64,000 nt of DNA from contig NZ_KB893389.1 of assembly GCF_000374085.1 (NCBI RefSeq), positions 30,774 to 94,773 of the forward strand. The letters are read 5' to 3'. A program made the position numbers and the translations under genes. The notes beneath the pieces were generated by a model. The model ran no database searches. It was given only the letters and a program-made list of their open reading frames with translations, and was not told the origin of the DNA. Positions 1 through 8,503 of the stretch are shown piece after piece. This DNA is from Spirosoma spitsbergense DSM 19989 (GTDB taxonomy: Bacteria; Bacteroidota; Bacteroidia; Cytophagales; Spirosomataceae). The number at the start of each line of letters is the position of its first letter. The stretch's first letter is position 1.

Positions 1-454
1 CGTTGGTATTGAAGTACGGGTCAGGTTTGGGCTTTCTGGCGTCTTCCTGTGCTTTCAGCAGTACAATCGAATCGTTACTGCCAATAACCCGCAGTCCGTC
101 GAAGATGTGATACGACCCCGAAATCTGAATACCAGCCCAGCCCGTTGGGCGAATTTCGGGATGCTGACCCGGCAGGGCTTTCCAGGTAATCCAGGCTCCG
201 TCTTTCCCCGACCGGGTGATATTCAAAACCGCGCTACCGTTTCCTTTATCGGAGTTGGTGTAGATGCCGTTTCCGATTAAAACCACTTCACCGGGCTGCA
301 CCAGATCGGCGGCCTTTTGCAGATTACGGAATGCCGTTTTTTCGGTTTTCCCATCGTTGGTATCATTACCCGTGCCGGATACGTACCAGGTTTGGTCATG
401 GGCAGCCAGGTTAACAAAGAGCAGTAGAAATACGACAAATTGGGAATTTTTCAT
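1..454 (-). CDS. Secreted right-handed beta-helix protein, N-terminal part (cut by window edge)
   Basis: The reading frame runs from an ATG at 452-454 off the left edge, so only about the first 151 residues are visible. A signal peptide (MKNSQFVVFLLLFVNLAAHDQ) is followed by WYVSGTGNDTNDGK and a predicted start of a parallel beta-helix (KTAFRNLQKAADLVQPGEVV, then AWITWKALPGQHPEIRP and IFDGLRVIGS). This pattern is typical of secreted pectate-lyase-like or DUF1565-type carbohydrate-active proteins in Bacteroidota. The catalytic part lies outside the window, so lyase, epimerase or pure binding function cannot be separated. It is the first of many sugar-related genes on this strand. Confidence 0.75.
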   Translation of the reverse strand, partial: MKNSQFVVFLLLFVNLAAHDQTWYVSGTGNDTNDGKTEKTAFRNLQKAADLVQPGEVVLIGNGIYTNSDKGNGSAVLNITRSGKDGAWITWKALPGQHPEIRPTGWAGIQISGSYHIFDGLRVIGSNDSIVLLKAQEDARKPKPDPYFNTN

Positions 455-1151
455 GCTATTTAATCGAGTCAGATTGGTATTTTTATTTTAGAGAAGGTCG
501 GTATTTAGCACCATCGGCAATGACCCGTACTGCATCGACTGGGTATACAGGCCGTTGTGCATAAGGGTCCCGTACTTTTTGGCTTTTAGTAGACTATGAT
601 GGAGGTAATCAGCCGGAGAATAACCTGGCCCCTGCCTACAGGAAATGCGTTGTCGGTTTTGGGACCTACCTCAACGACGGAGCAGGGTTGAGCCAGCAGC
701 CGCGACGAAACCAGTATGCAGAAAAACAAGCTAATTCGTTGAACCATGTTCGTTATGAAGCGGGTTTCCTGACCGTAGTCGCTGTAAAAGAGCCTGGCAG
801 CGTGTAGGCCTTGTGGGCGTACTGAAACGTCCAGGCTATGTAATCATCGCCCAGCACTTTACCGACGTTGAACCGAAGCAGAAATTTCATGGGAATAGCC
901 GATTAGGGAGAGTTTGCCACCGGGACATTACTGGTAAAACGGAATAGTCCTGATTTTTCCCGGTTTTCATCCGTATTTCTTTGGGCAGCCACAAATGAGT
1001 CGGCAGTACAGTTGGCCGAAGGAGCAGATTCAGTAAATACAAAAGAGCTGAAGTTTGTGCTTCAGCCCTGCTTGTGTCAATTTCCCATTATAGGTGTTAT
1101 CTACTCTGACAGTAGGGGCTGCCCAATGGCAATCGCTACTGTCAATATCTA
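455..1151. other. Decayed intergenic stretch with minus-strand gene remnants
   Basis: About 700 bases hold no convincing complete gene. On the minus strand a 53-codon frame (747 down to 586) starts like a signal peptide (MVQRISLFFCILVSSRLLAQ) and stops soon after. Just upstream a 45-codon frame (890 down to 753) starts MKFLLRFNVGKVLGDDYIAWT. I do not recognise either; they look like leftovers of one or two secreted or small proteins. The rest (891-1151) contains no long frame. Confidence 0.4.
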
Positions 1152-1461
1152 TCATCCGGGCACTTTCTGATCGAGGTAATACGCAGACAACAAGCCCAAA
1201 CCGGCTCCCCAGAGTATCAGGGCTGCTCCGTGTAAAGCGACCTCGAACGATTCACTATAGAGTTGTCTGAACCAGGTAAGCGCAACACCATCTAAAAATA
1301 TGGCCGTAAACGTTATAACGACCACCGGCCTCAGAAGCTCGTTCCAGGGCAGACCACTGGTTTGTTTGGTGACGTACAGAAACGCTCCGGTTAGGGGACC
1401 CTTCTTTAGCGAATAACGCATAGCCGGTTAAAATCCAGGATTTTTTGTTTTCATTGAGCAT
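1152..1461 (-). pseudogene. Small membrane protein, probably frameshifted (DUF5367-like)
   Basis: The downstream part, read from 1421, is hydrophobic with two or three membrane segments (LLRPVVVITFTAIFLDGVAL and VALHGAALILWGAGLGLLSA). It resembles the C-terminal half of small DUF5367-type membrane proteins. A sensible N-terminus (MLNENKKSWILTGYALFA, ATG at 1459-1461) lies just upstream in another frame. Read together they would make a protein of about 100 residues, so I infer a frameshift around 1400-1420. The alternative is a short intact protein starting at 1421. No function can be given. Confidence 0.4.
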
Positions 1462-1665
1462 AGCGCACAATCATCTGGTTGGTAACCCTAAAGTTACGGC
1501 TACTAGCCAGTTCTACGAAAGACTGCGGCTTCTACAAGTTTGGAGAAGGCATTCTCATCTTTTTGTACGGCTAAAAGATTATTGTGATAGACATCATTCG
1601 GTATAAATTCTCCGATTCCGGGTTAAACCTCCTTCGCAAACGTTAAAAAATAGTACCCCTGATCT

Positions 1666-2091
1666 CTAGCGGCCAGTCAATGTTCCATTTCCAATTCGTC
1701 GTAATAAATTAACGCCCATCAGAAAGGGCATGACAAAAGGAATAGCCGGAATCGATACCGCATAACCAGCAATGGTAAGTGGCTCAATGGAGAATGAAGG
1801 CAATACACACAGAAAAAAACCGAGCAAGTTCATTCCTATATAGACTCGGCAAGCCATTGGCTTTAACCACCCTACGCGTCCCAGAGATACGGCAAAAGAA
1901 GCTGTGGCCAGGTAGATTAATGCCACTTCAATGGAGCTAATCCAGGCAAACAGGGCGCGAAGGGGTAAGTACCAGTCCGGCCGTTTCGGGGAAGCCGCGT
2001 CAACGAACAGCTTAAATGACTCCGTCAAATAACTACCCCAATAGATCATGTTGAGCATAAATAAAGGCATTGCCAGCAGGACTAGCAGCAA
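1666..2091 (-). CDS. Small integral membrane protein
   Basis: This frame of up to 141 residues has about four hydrophobic segments, including one at the start (LLVLLAMPLFMLNMIYWGSY) and one near the end (AVSIPAIPFVMPFLMGVNLL). I do not recognise the family. The frame opens at a TTG at 2089-2091; the first ATG candidates are a few codons further in. It is in exactly the same frame as the upstream membrane-protein gene that ends with TAG at 2113-2115, and the bases between read as an open DLYSQLGL. The two may therefore be halves of one eight-helix protein split by a nonsense codon, or two genes translated by reinitiation. Confidence 0.5.
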   Translation of the reverse strand: MLLVLLAMPLFMLNMIYWGSYLTESFKLFVDAASPKRPDWYLPLRALFAWISSIEVALIYLATASFAVSLGRVGWLKPMACRVYIGMNLLGFFLCVLPSFSIEPLTIAGYAVSIPAIPFVMPFLMGVNLLRRIGNGTLTGR

Positions 2092-2112
2092 GCCCAGTTG
2101 GGAATATAAATC

Positions 2113-2508
2113 CTAGCCAGTCCGTTTCAATTGATTTCTCAATAAAGCAAAGCCAAGTGTGAAGAACACACCACTGCCTAGCAGAATAGCATAACGGACC
2201 TGCTGTTCAATAGCGGTAGCTACCCAGCCTTCCGCCGTAGCTGGTGGCGGACCCATGCCCCCAAACAAGGCAATAAATACCCAGGGGATCACGAACAAAT
2301 AAGCGCATATCACCAATTGTTTAGTGTCCTCATCCTGGCTTGGAAGGGCCTTCGAACTCAGTACCCAAGCTGCCAGTAGCATCAGACAGACATGGATCAT
2401 CCAGATTGGCAGATAGATGGTATAGCTGGTGTGGCCAATCGTAAAGGCGAGGAGAGCCGCCAAGAATGGGACAAGCGTTAAATAAAGCTGACTCAAAGTC
2501 CGTAGCAT
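2113..2508 (-). CDS. Small integral membrane protein, four predicted helices
   Basis: This 131-residue protein starts MLRTLSQLYLTLVPFLAALL and has about four membrane segments. A conspicuous GGMGPPPATAEGW loop sits between the third and fourth. The C-terminus RNQLKRTG is positively charged, as expected for a cytoplasmic tail. I do not recognise the family. It ends in TAG, beyond which the same frame stays open into a second membrane-protein gene. It is listed as its own gene because it looks complete by itself, but a stop-split single gene is possible. Confidence 0.55.
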   Translation of the reverse strand: MLRTLSQLYLTLVPFLAALLAFTIGHTSYTIYLPIWMIHVCLMLLAAWVLSSKALPSQDEDTKQLVICAYLFVIPWVFIALFGGMGPPPATAEGWVATAIEQQVRYAILLGSGVFFTLGFALLRNQLKRTG

Positions 2509-2824
2509 TGGCTTGGCTGTTCTGAAGATGACTGGTTTGGTCAGCTAATTTACTACCGGTTCCAGGAAAGAGTGCTGCCCGTTCATTGCGAGTGGCTGAG
2601 TAGATGCAAATTTAGCTTGTAGTAATTTTTTAACCTGATTAACGCCCTGGGCCTATCTTAAGAGAGGATTTAACATTGAGCTGATTACGTACCAGACGTA
2701 GGCTAGAGCCAGAAACTTGCTCAGCCCTTTTTTTTACGGATTAAATCAGTGAGGTATAAACCTCTACTGATGCAATTCATATCTTCGCTACATCCCTGTT
2801 GACGTTCAGTTAAACGCCCTCCAC
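2509..2824. other. Intergenic gap without recognisable features
   Basis: About 315 bases separate the small membrane protein gene from the end of the GMC oxidoreductase. I find no coding frame of note. A short pyrimidine tract (a T run at about 2729-2736) is present, but there is no clear hairpin terminator. Confidence 0.4.
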
Positions 2825-4555
2825 TCACAAATCCCCCTTCTTCCCTTCCCGAACGGCATAATCGACAGCGCGGGCGGTGAGGGCCATGTAGGTCAGTGAT
2901 GGGTTCTGGCAGGCCGACGAAGCCATGCTGGCCCCGTCCGTTACGAAGACGTTCTTTACGGCATGAAGCTGATTCCATTTGTTGAGCATCGACGTTTTAG
3001 GGTCATGCCCCATCCGTGCCGTGCCCATTTCGTGGATGGCCAGACCGGGATTCTGGTGGTTGTCGATAGCCGCCGTTACCCGGATGCCCGCAGCTTCCAT
3101 CATCGCTTTGGCCTGGGTTATGGCGTCCTGCGTCATCTTATCTTCATTATCGCTCCAGGCGCAGTCGATATCCAGCGTCGGCATACCCCACTGATCTTTG
3201 TTCGTCTGGTTTAGCCGGACGTGGTTTTCATAGCGGGGCAGCATCTCGCCCATCGCTGTCATACTGAACGACCACCCGCCGGGCGTTGTGAGCGATTCCT
3301 TGAAATCGGCCCCGAACCCTTCCTTGCCGCGCCCTCGCTCCCAACCGGCCCGTTGGCCTCCACAGGCATAGGCGTAGCCACGCACAAAATCGGTCTGTTT
3401 ATCATCCAGCACGTTACGGAAACGGGGCACATAGGTACCGGTGGGTCGCCGACCGTAATAGTATTTGTCGTCCAGGTCAGAACCGTCATACACGCCACTC
3501 ACCCGCCCCCGGTAGTTATGGTCCATCAGGTAATGACCCAACACGCCACTATCGTTCCCCAGCCCGTTTGGAAACCGGTGCGAGGTCGAGTTGAGTAAAA
3601 TCAGCGTTGAATTGAGCGTTGCCGCATTCACGAAAATAATCCGGGCGTAGTACTCGGTCATTTCCTTCGTGTTGGTGTCGATCACCCGAACGCCGGTTGC
3701 TTTTTTCTTTCGCTCATCGTAGATGATGGAATGAACTACTGAAAACGGCCGAATGGTCAGCTTGCCTGTTTTGGCGGCTGCGGGCAGCGTAGCCGCATTG
3801 CTGCTGAAGTAGGCTCCGTACAGACATCCCCGCCCGCACCAGTTGCGCGACTGACAGTCGGCCCGGCCCAGTGCCAGATGAACAGGCTGTGCTTTGCTCA
3901 GATTGGCGGTGCGGCTAATGATGAGGTGACGATCGGCGTATTCTTTTTTCCAGGCATCGCGAACGCTTTTTTCGATGCAGCTCATCTCGAAGGGTGGTAA
4001 AAATTCACCGTCGGGCAGCGTCGATAAGCCATCCCGATTGCCACTGATACCGGCAAATTTCTCGACGTAGCTGTACCAGGGCGCTAAATCCGGGTAACGA
4101 ATGGGCCAGTCTGCGCCGTGACCGTCTTTGAGATTATCCTCAAAATTGAACGGTGCCCAGCGTTGCGTCCAGCGCGCCCACGACAGCGATTTACCCCCCA
4201 CCTGATAGCCCCGAATCCAGTCGAAGGGTTTGGTCTGCTGGTAGGGGTGATCAGTATCGCGGATAAAAAATTGCCCGGAATACTCATTGAAGGCGTAAGC
4301 CACTTTGGCCTGTATCGGGCTTTTTTCCAGTACCTCCAGCGGGTAGCGGCCCCGGTGGGCCATCTCCCACGGACTCGACATCGTGGTCGGATAGTCTTTA
4401 ACGTGTTCAACGGGTCGCCCGCGTTCCAGCACCATTGTCTTCAACCCTTTCTGGGTCAACTCTTTAGCGGCCCAGCCTCCGCTTATACCGGAGCCAATCA
4501 CAATGGCATCGTATTGGTTAGCGGTCGGTGATGTTGTATTTCCAGTCAGATTCAT
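2825..4555 (-). CDS. GMC-family FAD-dependent sugar oxidoreductase
   Basis: The 576-residue protein is a glucose-methanol-choline oxidoreductase, which oxidises a sugar or alcohol hydroxyl using FAD. The N-terminus carries the dinucleotide-binding motif (AIVIGSGISGGWAAKEL, GSGISG at about 21-26). The C-terminus carries the catalytic pair: His508 in HEMGTARMG and Asn551 in CQNPSLTYMA. The length is normal for the family. No signal peptide is evident and no gluconate-dehydrogenase subunit 3-like partner lies next to it. In Bacteroidota such genes cluster with Gfo/Idh/MocA oxidoreductases and sugar isomerase-like TIM barrels in glycoside 3-oxidation pathways, and both kinds follow upstream here. 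A 3-keto-glycoside role is inference; the enzyme class is well supported. Confidence 0.93.
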   Translation of the reverse strand: MNLTGNTTSPTANQYDAIVIGSGISGGWAAKELTQKGLKTMVLERGRPVEHVKDYPTTMSSPWEMAHRGRYPLEVLEKSPIQAKVAYAFNEYSGQFFIRDTDHPYQQTKPFDWIRGYQVGGKSLSWARWTQRWAPFNFEDNLKDGHGADWPIRYPDLAPWYSYVEKFAGISGNRDGLSTLPDGEFLPPFEMSCIEKSVRDAWKKEYADRHLIISRTANLSKAQPVHLALGRADCQSRNWCGRGCLYGAYFSSNAATLPAAAKTGKLTIRPFSVVHSIIYDERKKKATGVRVIDTNTKEMTEYYARIIFVNAATLNSTLILLNSTSHRFPNGLGNDSGVLGHYLMDHNYRGRVSGVYDGSDLDDKYYYGRRPTGTYVPRFRNVLDDKQTDFVRGYAYACGGQRAGWERGRGKEGFGADFKESLTTPGGWSFSMTAMGEMLPRYENHVRLNQTNKDQWGMPTLDIDCAWSDNEDKMTQDAITQAKAMMEAAGIRVTAAIDNHQNPGLAIHEMGTARMGHDPKTSMLNKWNQLHAVKNVFVTDGASMASSACQNPSLTYMALTARAVDYAVREGKKGDL

Positions 4556-4613
4556 AAACTGTCAGAGTTAGAGGGTATGAAGATTCGGTAACGGCTGGTG
4601 CCGAGACCGGGCA

Positions 4614-5843
4614 TTAGTCAAGGCTAACCGGTTCTTTCGGCTGATCTTTCTCCACGATTTTTCCGTTTGCCTTATCTTTCAAAATCAGCTTGTGCCGACC
4701 ATCGTGGGTGATTTCTTCTTTAATCAGGTAAAAATGATCGTCGTAGTCCGTCAGCGTTTTTTCGGCGCTCAGGCCTTCCTGTCCCCGCCAAACGGCCAGG
4801 TTAATGGGCTCCCACTGCTTCGTTTCGGCCGAGCGATAAGCCGCGTCCAGAATGGCATTGACCACATAGCCATCATAGAAGGTTTCGGCGGGTTCGCGGC
4901 CATTCTCGCACGCATCAAACATGTCGGCAAACATGTGATTATAGCCTAAATCGTTCACTTCGTCACCCACCGGAAAAAGCCAGCCGGAATTCGATTCGGC
5001 TTTTTCGGCCACGTAATCGGCCCCTTTGCCACCGGAATGCCGGCCAGAGGTGTACATCTCGAAGCCGGTACGCAAAAAATTGTTGATCCAGATAGTGCCC
5101 TCGGTGCCCATCACTTCGTCGCGCAGGTCCATACCGCCCCGAAACACCCAGCTCACCTCGAATTGTCAAATGGCCCCGTTTTCGTATTTGACCAGGGCAA
5201 TGGCATGGTCTTCGGCGTCGATAGGCTTCACCTGGGTGGCAGCCCAGCACATCACCTCGACGGGCCGAACGTCTTTACCGATGAAACTCCGGGCAATTTC
5301 GACGCAGTGACAACCCAGATCGAGCATACACCCGCCACCCGCCTGCTCCTTGTCCCAGAACCAGTTAGAGTGCGGACCGGGGTGCGCTTCCCTGGATTTG
5401 GCCCACAAAATTCGGCCAAGCGACCCCGACTTAACCGTTTCCAGGGCTTTCAGAAACTTGGGCGAATACCACAAATCTTCGAGATAACCACCGAAAATAC
5501 CCGCTTCTTCCACCAGTTGCATCATATGCAGCGCTTCGTCGGCAGTGCGGCCCAGCGGTTTGGTACAGATGACATTTTTCCTGTGTTTGGCGCATAGCGC
5601 AACGGCCGCAGCGTGGAGATTGTTGGGCAGAGCTACGCACACCATCGTGATATCGGAATGCGAGATAACCGCTTCCATATCAGTCGACCAAATGGCACAG
5701 CTATAGTCGTTGGCAAATTTTTTGGCCGTTTCTTCCCGACGGGCGTAAATGGCGACAACACGGTCTCGGCTGCGTTGGCCGTGGAGCGATTCGGCATAAA
5801 AACGACCGATGAAACCGCCCCCAAGCATGGCAATTCGTTGCAT
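4614..5843 (-). pseudogene. Gfo/Idh/MocA-family oxidoreductase interrupted by in-frame TGA
   Basis: Read through, this is a 409-codon NAD(P)-dependent sugar oxidoreductase. The Rossmann part starts MQRIAMLGGGFIGRFYAES and contains the family's CTKPLGR (EKP-like) motif and DLGCHCVEIARSFIG. The C-terminal beta-sheet domain continues as [39 protein letters not shown] and so on. Codon 226 is TGA (5166-5168) in an otherwise uninterrupted frame, between ENGAI and QFEVSW, where related proteins usually have Gly; GGA to TGA would be a single change. The 225-residue product would lack most of the substrate domain. Either a recent nonsense mutation or a sequence error explains this. It lies between the GMC oxidoreductase and a TIM-barrel isomerase, probably as one operon. 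Confidence 0.88.
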
Positions 5844-5879
5844 ACGTACTGGTTTTTTAATGTAAAAATGTTGGTCGCC

Positions 5880-6776
5880 TTACACGCCAAACTGTTTTTT
5901 GATGGTCTGTCGGCTCATTTTCAGGCTTTCGCGAATGGGGCGCGTTGGTTTAAAACCCGCTGGAAACGCCAGCTCGACCAGCATGTCGCCCGAATAATTA
6001 AGCGCTTTCAACTCGCGGGCAATCGCGCCAAAATCCATGATGCCTTCGCCCACCGATTCCGACCAGACACCCGTCCAGAGGTGGTCGCGGAGGTGCATCG
6101 ATACAATTTTATCTTTGTACACTTTCAGAAACGTCGGCACATCGACCTTCGCCTGAAACAGCCAGTCGAGGTCGGGACCAAGGGCTATGTCTGGTACGCG
6201 CTCCAGCGTATTTTTCAGGTCGTAAAGCCCATCGGCGACTTCGTAGACGTGGTTATGCAGGTTAGGTACCACGTTATGCTGTTTGCCAATAGCCTGAATT
6301 TTTTGCAGCGTTTCGCCCTGAACATCCAGTTCTTCGGGCGTTTTTTTGCGTCGGGCATCGCCCACGGAAATGCCTAATGTGCGCCCCTTGAGTTTGGCGA
6401 TTCGTTCGATAACCAGACCCGCATCGTCAATAATTTCGGCCTGTTTCTGTTTGTTCCACATCGGTTGACCGTAAGATGCCCCGCTTACGGCTACGCCGGT
6501 TTTCTGAATCAGGTCGCCAATTTTTTCAACCGAATCATCGTGCCGCAGGCTAACTTCCATCAATTCGATGGCATCGAACCCCGCGTATTTCACATCGTTA
6601 AACACCTGGTCGAGTATCGGGAAACAGTCATAATTTGGCTTGTCCGACGAAAATGCCCAGTCGTGAATACCCAATACCCGCTGGCCAGCCAACGGCTTAT
6701 TATCATTCGGTTGCCAGTAATCAGTAAAGGCAATTGTGCCAGCCGTAGCTCCTAAAAAACATCGACGATTCATCAT
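5880..6776 (-). CDS. Sugar phosphate isomerase/epimerase-like TIM-barrel protein
   Basis: This 298-residue protein belongs to the xylose isomerase-like TIM-barrel (AP endonuclease 2) superfamily. The N-terminus MMNRRCFLGATAGTIAFT resembles a Tat or lipoprotein-like export signal, common for the periplasmic Bacteroidota members. Metal-site candidates are Glu in GFDAIELMEV, His in PNLHNHVYE, Asp in LGPDLDW, His in VSMHLRDH and Glu in LVELAFP. The start could equally be the second ATG. It is 36 bases upstream of the broken Gfo/Idh/MocA gene and in line with the GMC gene. Relatives act as 3-keto-sugar hydrolases or lyases, or as isomerases; which one applies cannot be read from sequence. Confidence 0.85.
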   Translation of the reverse strand: MMNRRCFLGATAGTIAFTDYWQPNDNKPLAGQRVLGIHDWAFSSDKPNYDCFPILDQVFNDVKYAGFDAIELMEVSLRHDDSVEKIGDLIQKTGVAVSGASYGQPMWNKQKQAEIIDDAGLVIERIAKLKGRTLGISVGDARRKKTPEELDVQGETLQKIQAIGKQHNVVPNLHNHVYEVADGLYDLKNTLERVPDIALGPDLDWLFQAKVDVPTFLKVYKDKIVSMHLRDHLWTGVWSESVGEGIMDFGAIARELKALNYSGDMLVELAFPAGFKPTRPIRESLKMSRQTIKKQFGV

Positions 6777-6845
6777 GTGTATTGCGGGATAAACAGGGTT
6801 AACAGGTAGGCTTAGGCTGTTGTATATGGCTTGGAAAGTGGGTAA

Positions 6846-7493
6846 TCAAAGTAATCGAATCGCCAGCAGGAAGCTAACCAGCAGGCTGATACAACTCAGA
6901 AAAGCCCCTTTACTCTCAAACGAAGCCCGAACGCCAGACCGCAGGGTCGTCAAGGCTATGTTGATGGTGTTATAGACGCTCTTCAGCGAAATCCCCATCA
7001 CCTCGGCAGCCTGTGGGTAGGTCAGTCCTTTCATAAATACCAGGTATAGAATCTCTTTCTGGCGTTTTGGCAGTTCATTCAGGGCCATAACGACCAGCTC
7101 TTTTTGCCGTTCCACGAGCTCACTTTCAATCAGCGTGCGCTCATACGGCTGCACCAGAAAAGCGGCATCCGTAAACAGATAGTCGTCGGAGTCGAGTTTA
7201 TTCAATCGCCCAACGGTATCCAGCAGCCTCCGGCGCAACGCCCGGTACAGGTAAAACAGAATATTATCGGTTGGCCCCAGTTTCTCCCGCTTTTCATGAA
7301 TATGCAGAAAAAGTTCGTGCAGGCAATCTTCGACCACCTGCCGGTTGCGCACCAGGTTGTAGCCATACCGGTACAAGTCGCCCGAAAACAGGTCGTATAT
7401 GCGCGAAAAAGCGTCCCGGCTGCCGCCACGAAAATCATTCCAGAGGTGAGTATGCTCCGATTTCGTGAGTTCCTTTTTCATAATAACAGCCAT
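6846..7493 (-). CDS. ECF RNA polymerase sigma factor with C-terminal membrane helix
   Basis: The 215-residue protein has a sigma-70 region 2 (about 25-95; DAFSRIYDLFSGDLYRYGYN, VEDCLHELFLHIHEKRE) and region 4 helix-turn-helix (about 130-190; LNELPKRQKEILYLVFMKGL, YPQAAEVMGISLKSVYNTI). It resembles the FecI-like sigma factors that drive uptake and catabolic loci in Bacteroidota. It is unusual in ending with a hydrophobic helix (FLSCISLLVSFLLAIRLL), suggesting a membrane-tethered sigma factor. No FecR-type anti-sigma gene is adjacent. The start could be the second ATG (7481). It sits between the isomerase and PhyH genes on the same strand, so it may control this island. Confidence 0.88.
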   Translation of the reverse strand: MAVIMKKELTKSEHTHLWNDFRGGSRDAFSRIYDLFSGDLYRYGYNLVRNRQVVEDCLHELFLHIHEKREKLGPTDNILFYLYRALRRRLLDTVGRLNKLDSDDYLFTDAAFLVQPYERTLIESELVERQKELVVMALNELPKRQKEILYLVFMKGLTYPQAAEVMGISLKSVYNTINIALTTLRSGVRASFESKGAFLSCISLLVSFLLAIRLL

Positions 7494-7574
7494 GAGAATT
7501 TTAATAAAAATAGAGACACCGAGGAAAAAGAATAAAAGTGAGAAAACTCAGTTCATCTCCGTATCCCACCCTTT

Positions 7575-8411
7575 CTACTTCAATGCCACATCGGCTTCTT
7601 TAGCCAGAAAATCGGCGCCTTCTTCGGCCAGACCAGCGGTCCCCCAGGTCAGCAGGGCATCGTTAGGCACTACCTCAATGGGTGTAATGCTCGACATTGA
7701 GGAGGCCGAATCGTTGTAACCGATGTTGGCCTGCCGGTTGTAGCACGAAATCATCGACCACCGCGGTTTGTCCGATAAATTAGCTTCTGATCGATGGAGA
7801 ATATTGCTATGGAAGAAGAGAACGTCGCCCTCCTTCAACTCCACATATACCAGTTCCATCGTTTTCAGAGCCAGATCGACGTAATGTTGCGACGCGCCCA
7901 CCTGTTCGCCGGCAAAGCCGTGCTCAACACGACCCATTTTGTGCGAACCTTTGATGACCTGGAGGCAACCGTTTTCGATGTTGGCATCGGTAATAGCCAC
8001 CATCACTGACATCATCTGGTTAGGCAGCAGAAATTCGTTTTTGTACCAGTAGCCATAGTCCTGATGCCACTCCCAGGCTCCACCCACGCGGGGTTCTTTC
8101 TGCATCAGTTTGGAATGAAAATGACAGACTGCCGTGTCGCCATCGAGCAGGGCATTGGTCGAATCGACCAACTGTTGGCTACGGGTGAGCAGCCCGTAGG
8201 TATCATCGCCGGGGTTGTACCACAGCGATAGCTTACTGCGTTTCCCCGTGCTATCGTTGACGTTGATGGCGTGTCTGCTCGCGGTACTGTCATCAATGGC
8301 GACATGGTATAATTTTTCGACCTCCTCCCCATTCAGGAAGTTGCGGATAATGAGGTAACCGTTCTGGTTGTACTGGTCGATTTGTTCGGGTGTTAATGGC
8401 TTGTTTATCAT
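7575..8411 (-). CDS. Phytanoyl-CoA dioxygenase (PhyH) family Fe(II)/2-oxoglutarate oxygenase
   Basis: The 278-residue protein has the PhyH fold. The iron triad is visible as His116 and Asp118 in WEWHQDYG and His206 in NILHRSEAN, with Arg217 (KPRWSM) as the expected 2-oxoglutarate ligand. All key residues are intact. It would hydroxylate a small metabolite with Fe(II), O2 and 2-oxoglutarate. Bacterial relatives often occur in sugar or secondary-metabolite clusters and their substrates are mostly unknown. It is cytosolic (no signal peptide). It lies upstream of the sigma factor gene on the same strand, and its upstream side was hit by the GxxExxY insertion. Confidence 0.88.
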   Translation of the reverse strand: MINKPLTPEQIDQYNQNGYLIIRNFLNGEEVEKLYHVAIDDSTASRHAINVNDSTGKRSKLSLWYNPGDDTYGLLTRSQQLVDSTNALLDGDTAVCHFHSKLMQKEPRVGGAWEWHQDYGYWYKNEFLLPNQMMSVMVAITDANIENGCLQVIKGSHKMGRVEHGFAGEQVGASQHYVDLALKTMELVYVELKEGDVLFFHSNILHRSEANLSDKPRWSMISCYNRQANIGYNDSASSMSSITPIEVVPNDALLTWGTAGLAEEGADFLAKEADVALK

Positions 8412-8418
8412 GGCATTT

Positions 8419-8456
8419 GATTTTGATGGAACAGGACCGGCGGATTTTGATGGAAC
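8419..8456. repeat. Two direct copies of a 14-base repeat, 24 bases apart
   Basis: GATTTTGATGGAAC occurs at 8419-8432 and 8443-8456, in the upstream region of the PhyH gene next to the left inverted repeat of the GxxExxY cassette. The spacing (24 bases start to start) suggests a short tandem array that decays into the GCGGATTCTTATGATT repeat end. Confidence 0.7.
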
Positions 8457-8479
8457 GCGGATTCTTATGATTATTAAGA
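8457..8479. repeat. Left inverted repeat of GxxExxY cassette
   Basis: A 23-base sequence beginning GCGGATTCTTATGATT matches the reverse complement of 8900-8922 at 20 of 23 positions. The two copies flank the GxxExxY gene on both sides. Confidence 0.7.
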
Positions 8480-8503
8480 TTTTATTGCGACCTACGGACA
8501 GCT

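Noticed and set aside
2963..3598. Long plus-strand frames opposite the GMC oxidoreductase gene
   Set aside because: They are antisense shadows of a strongly supported family gene.
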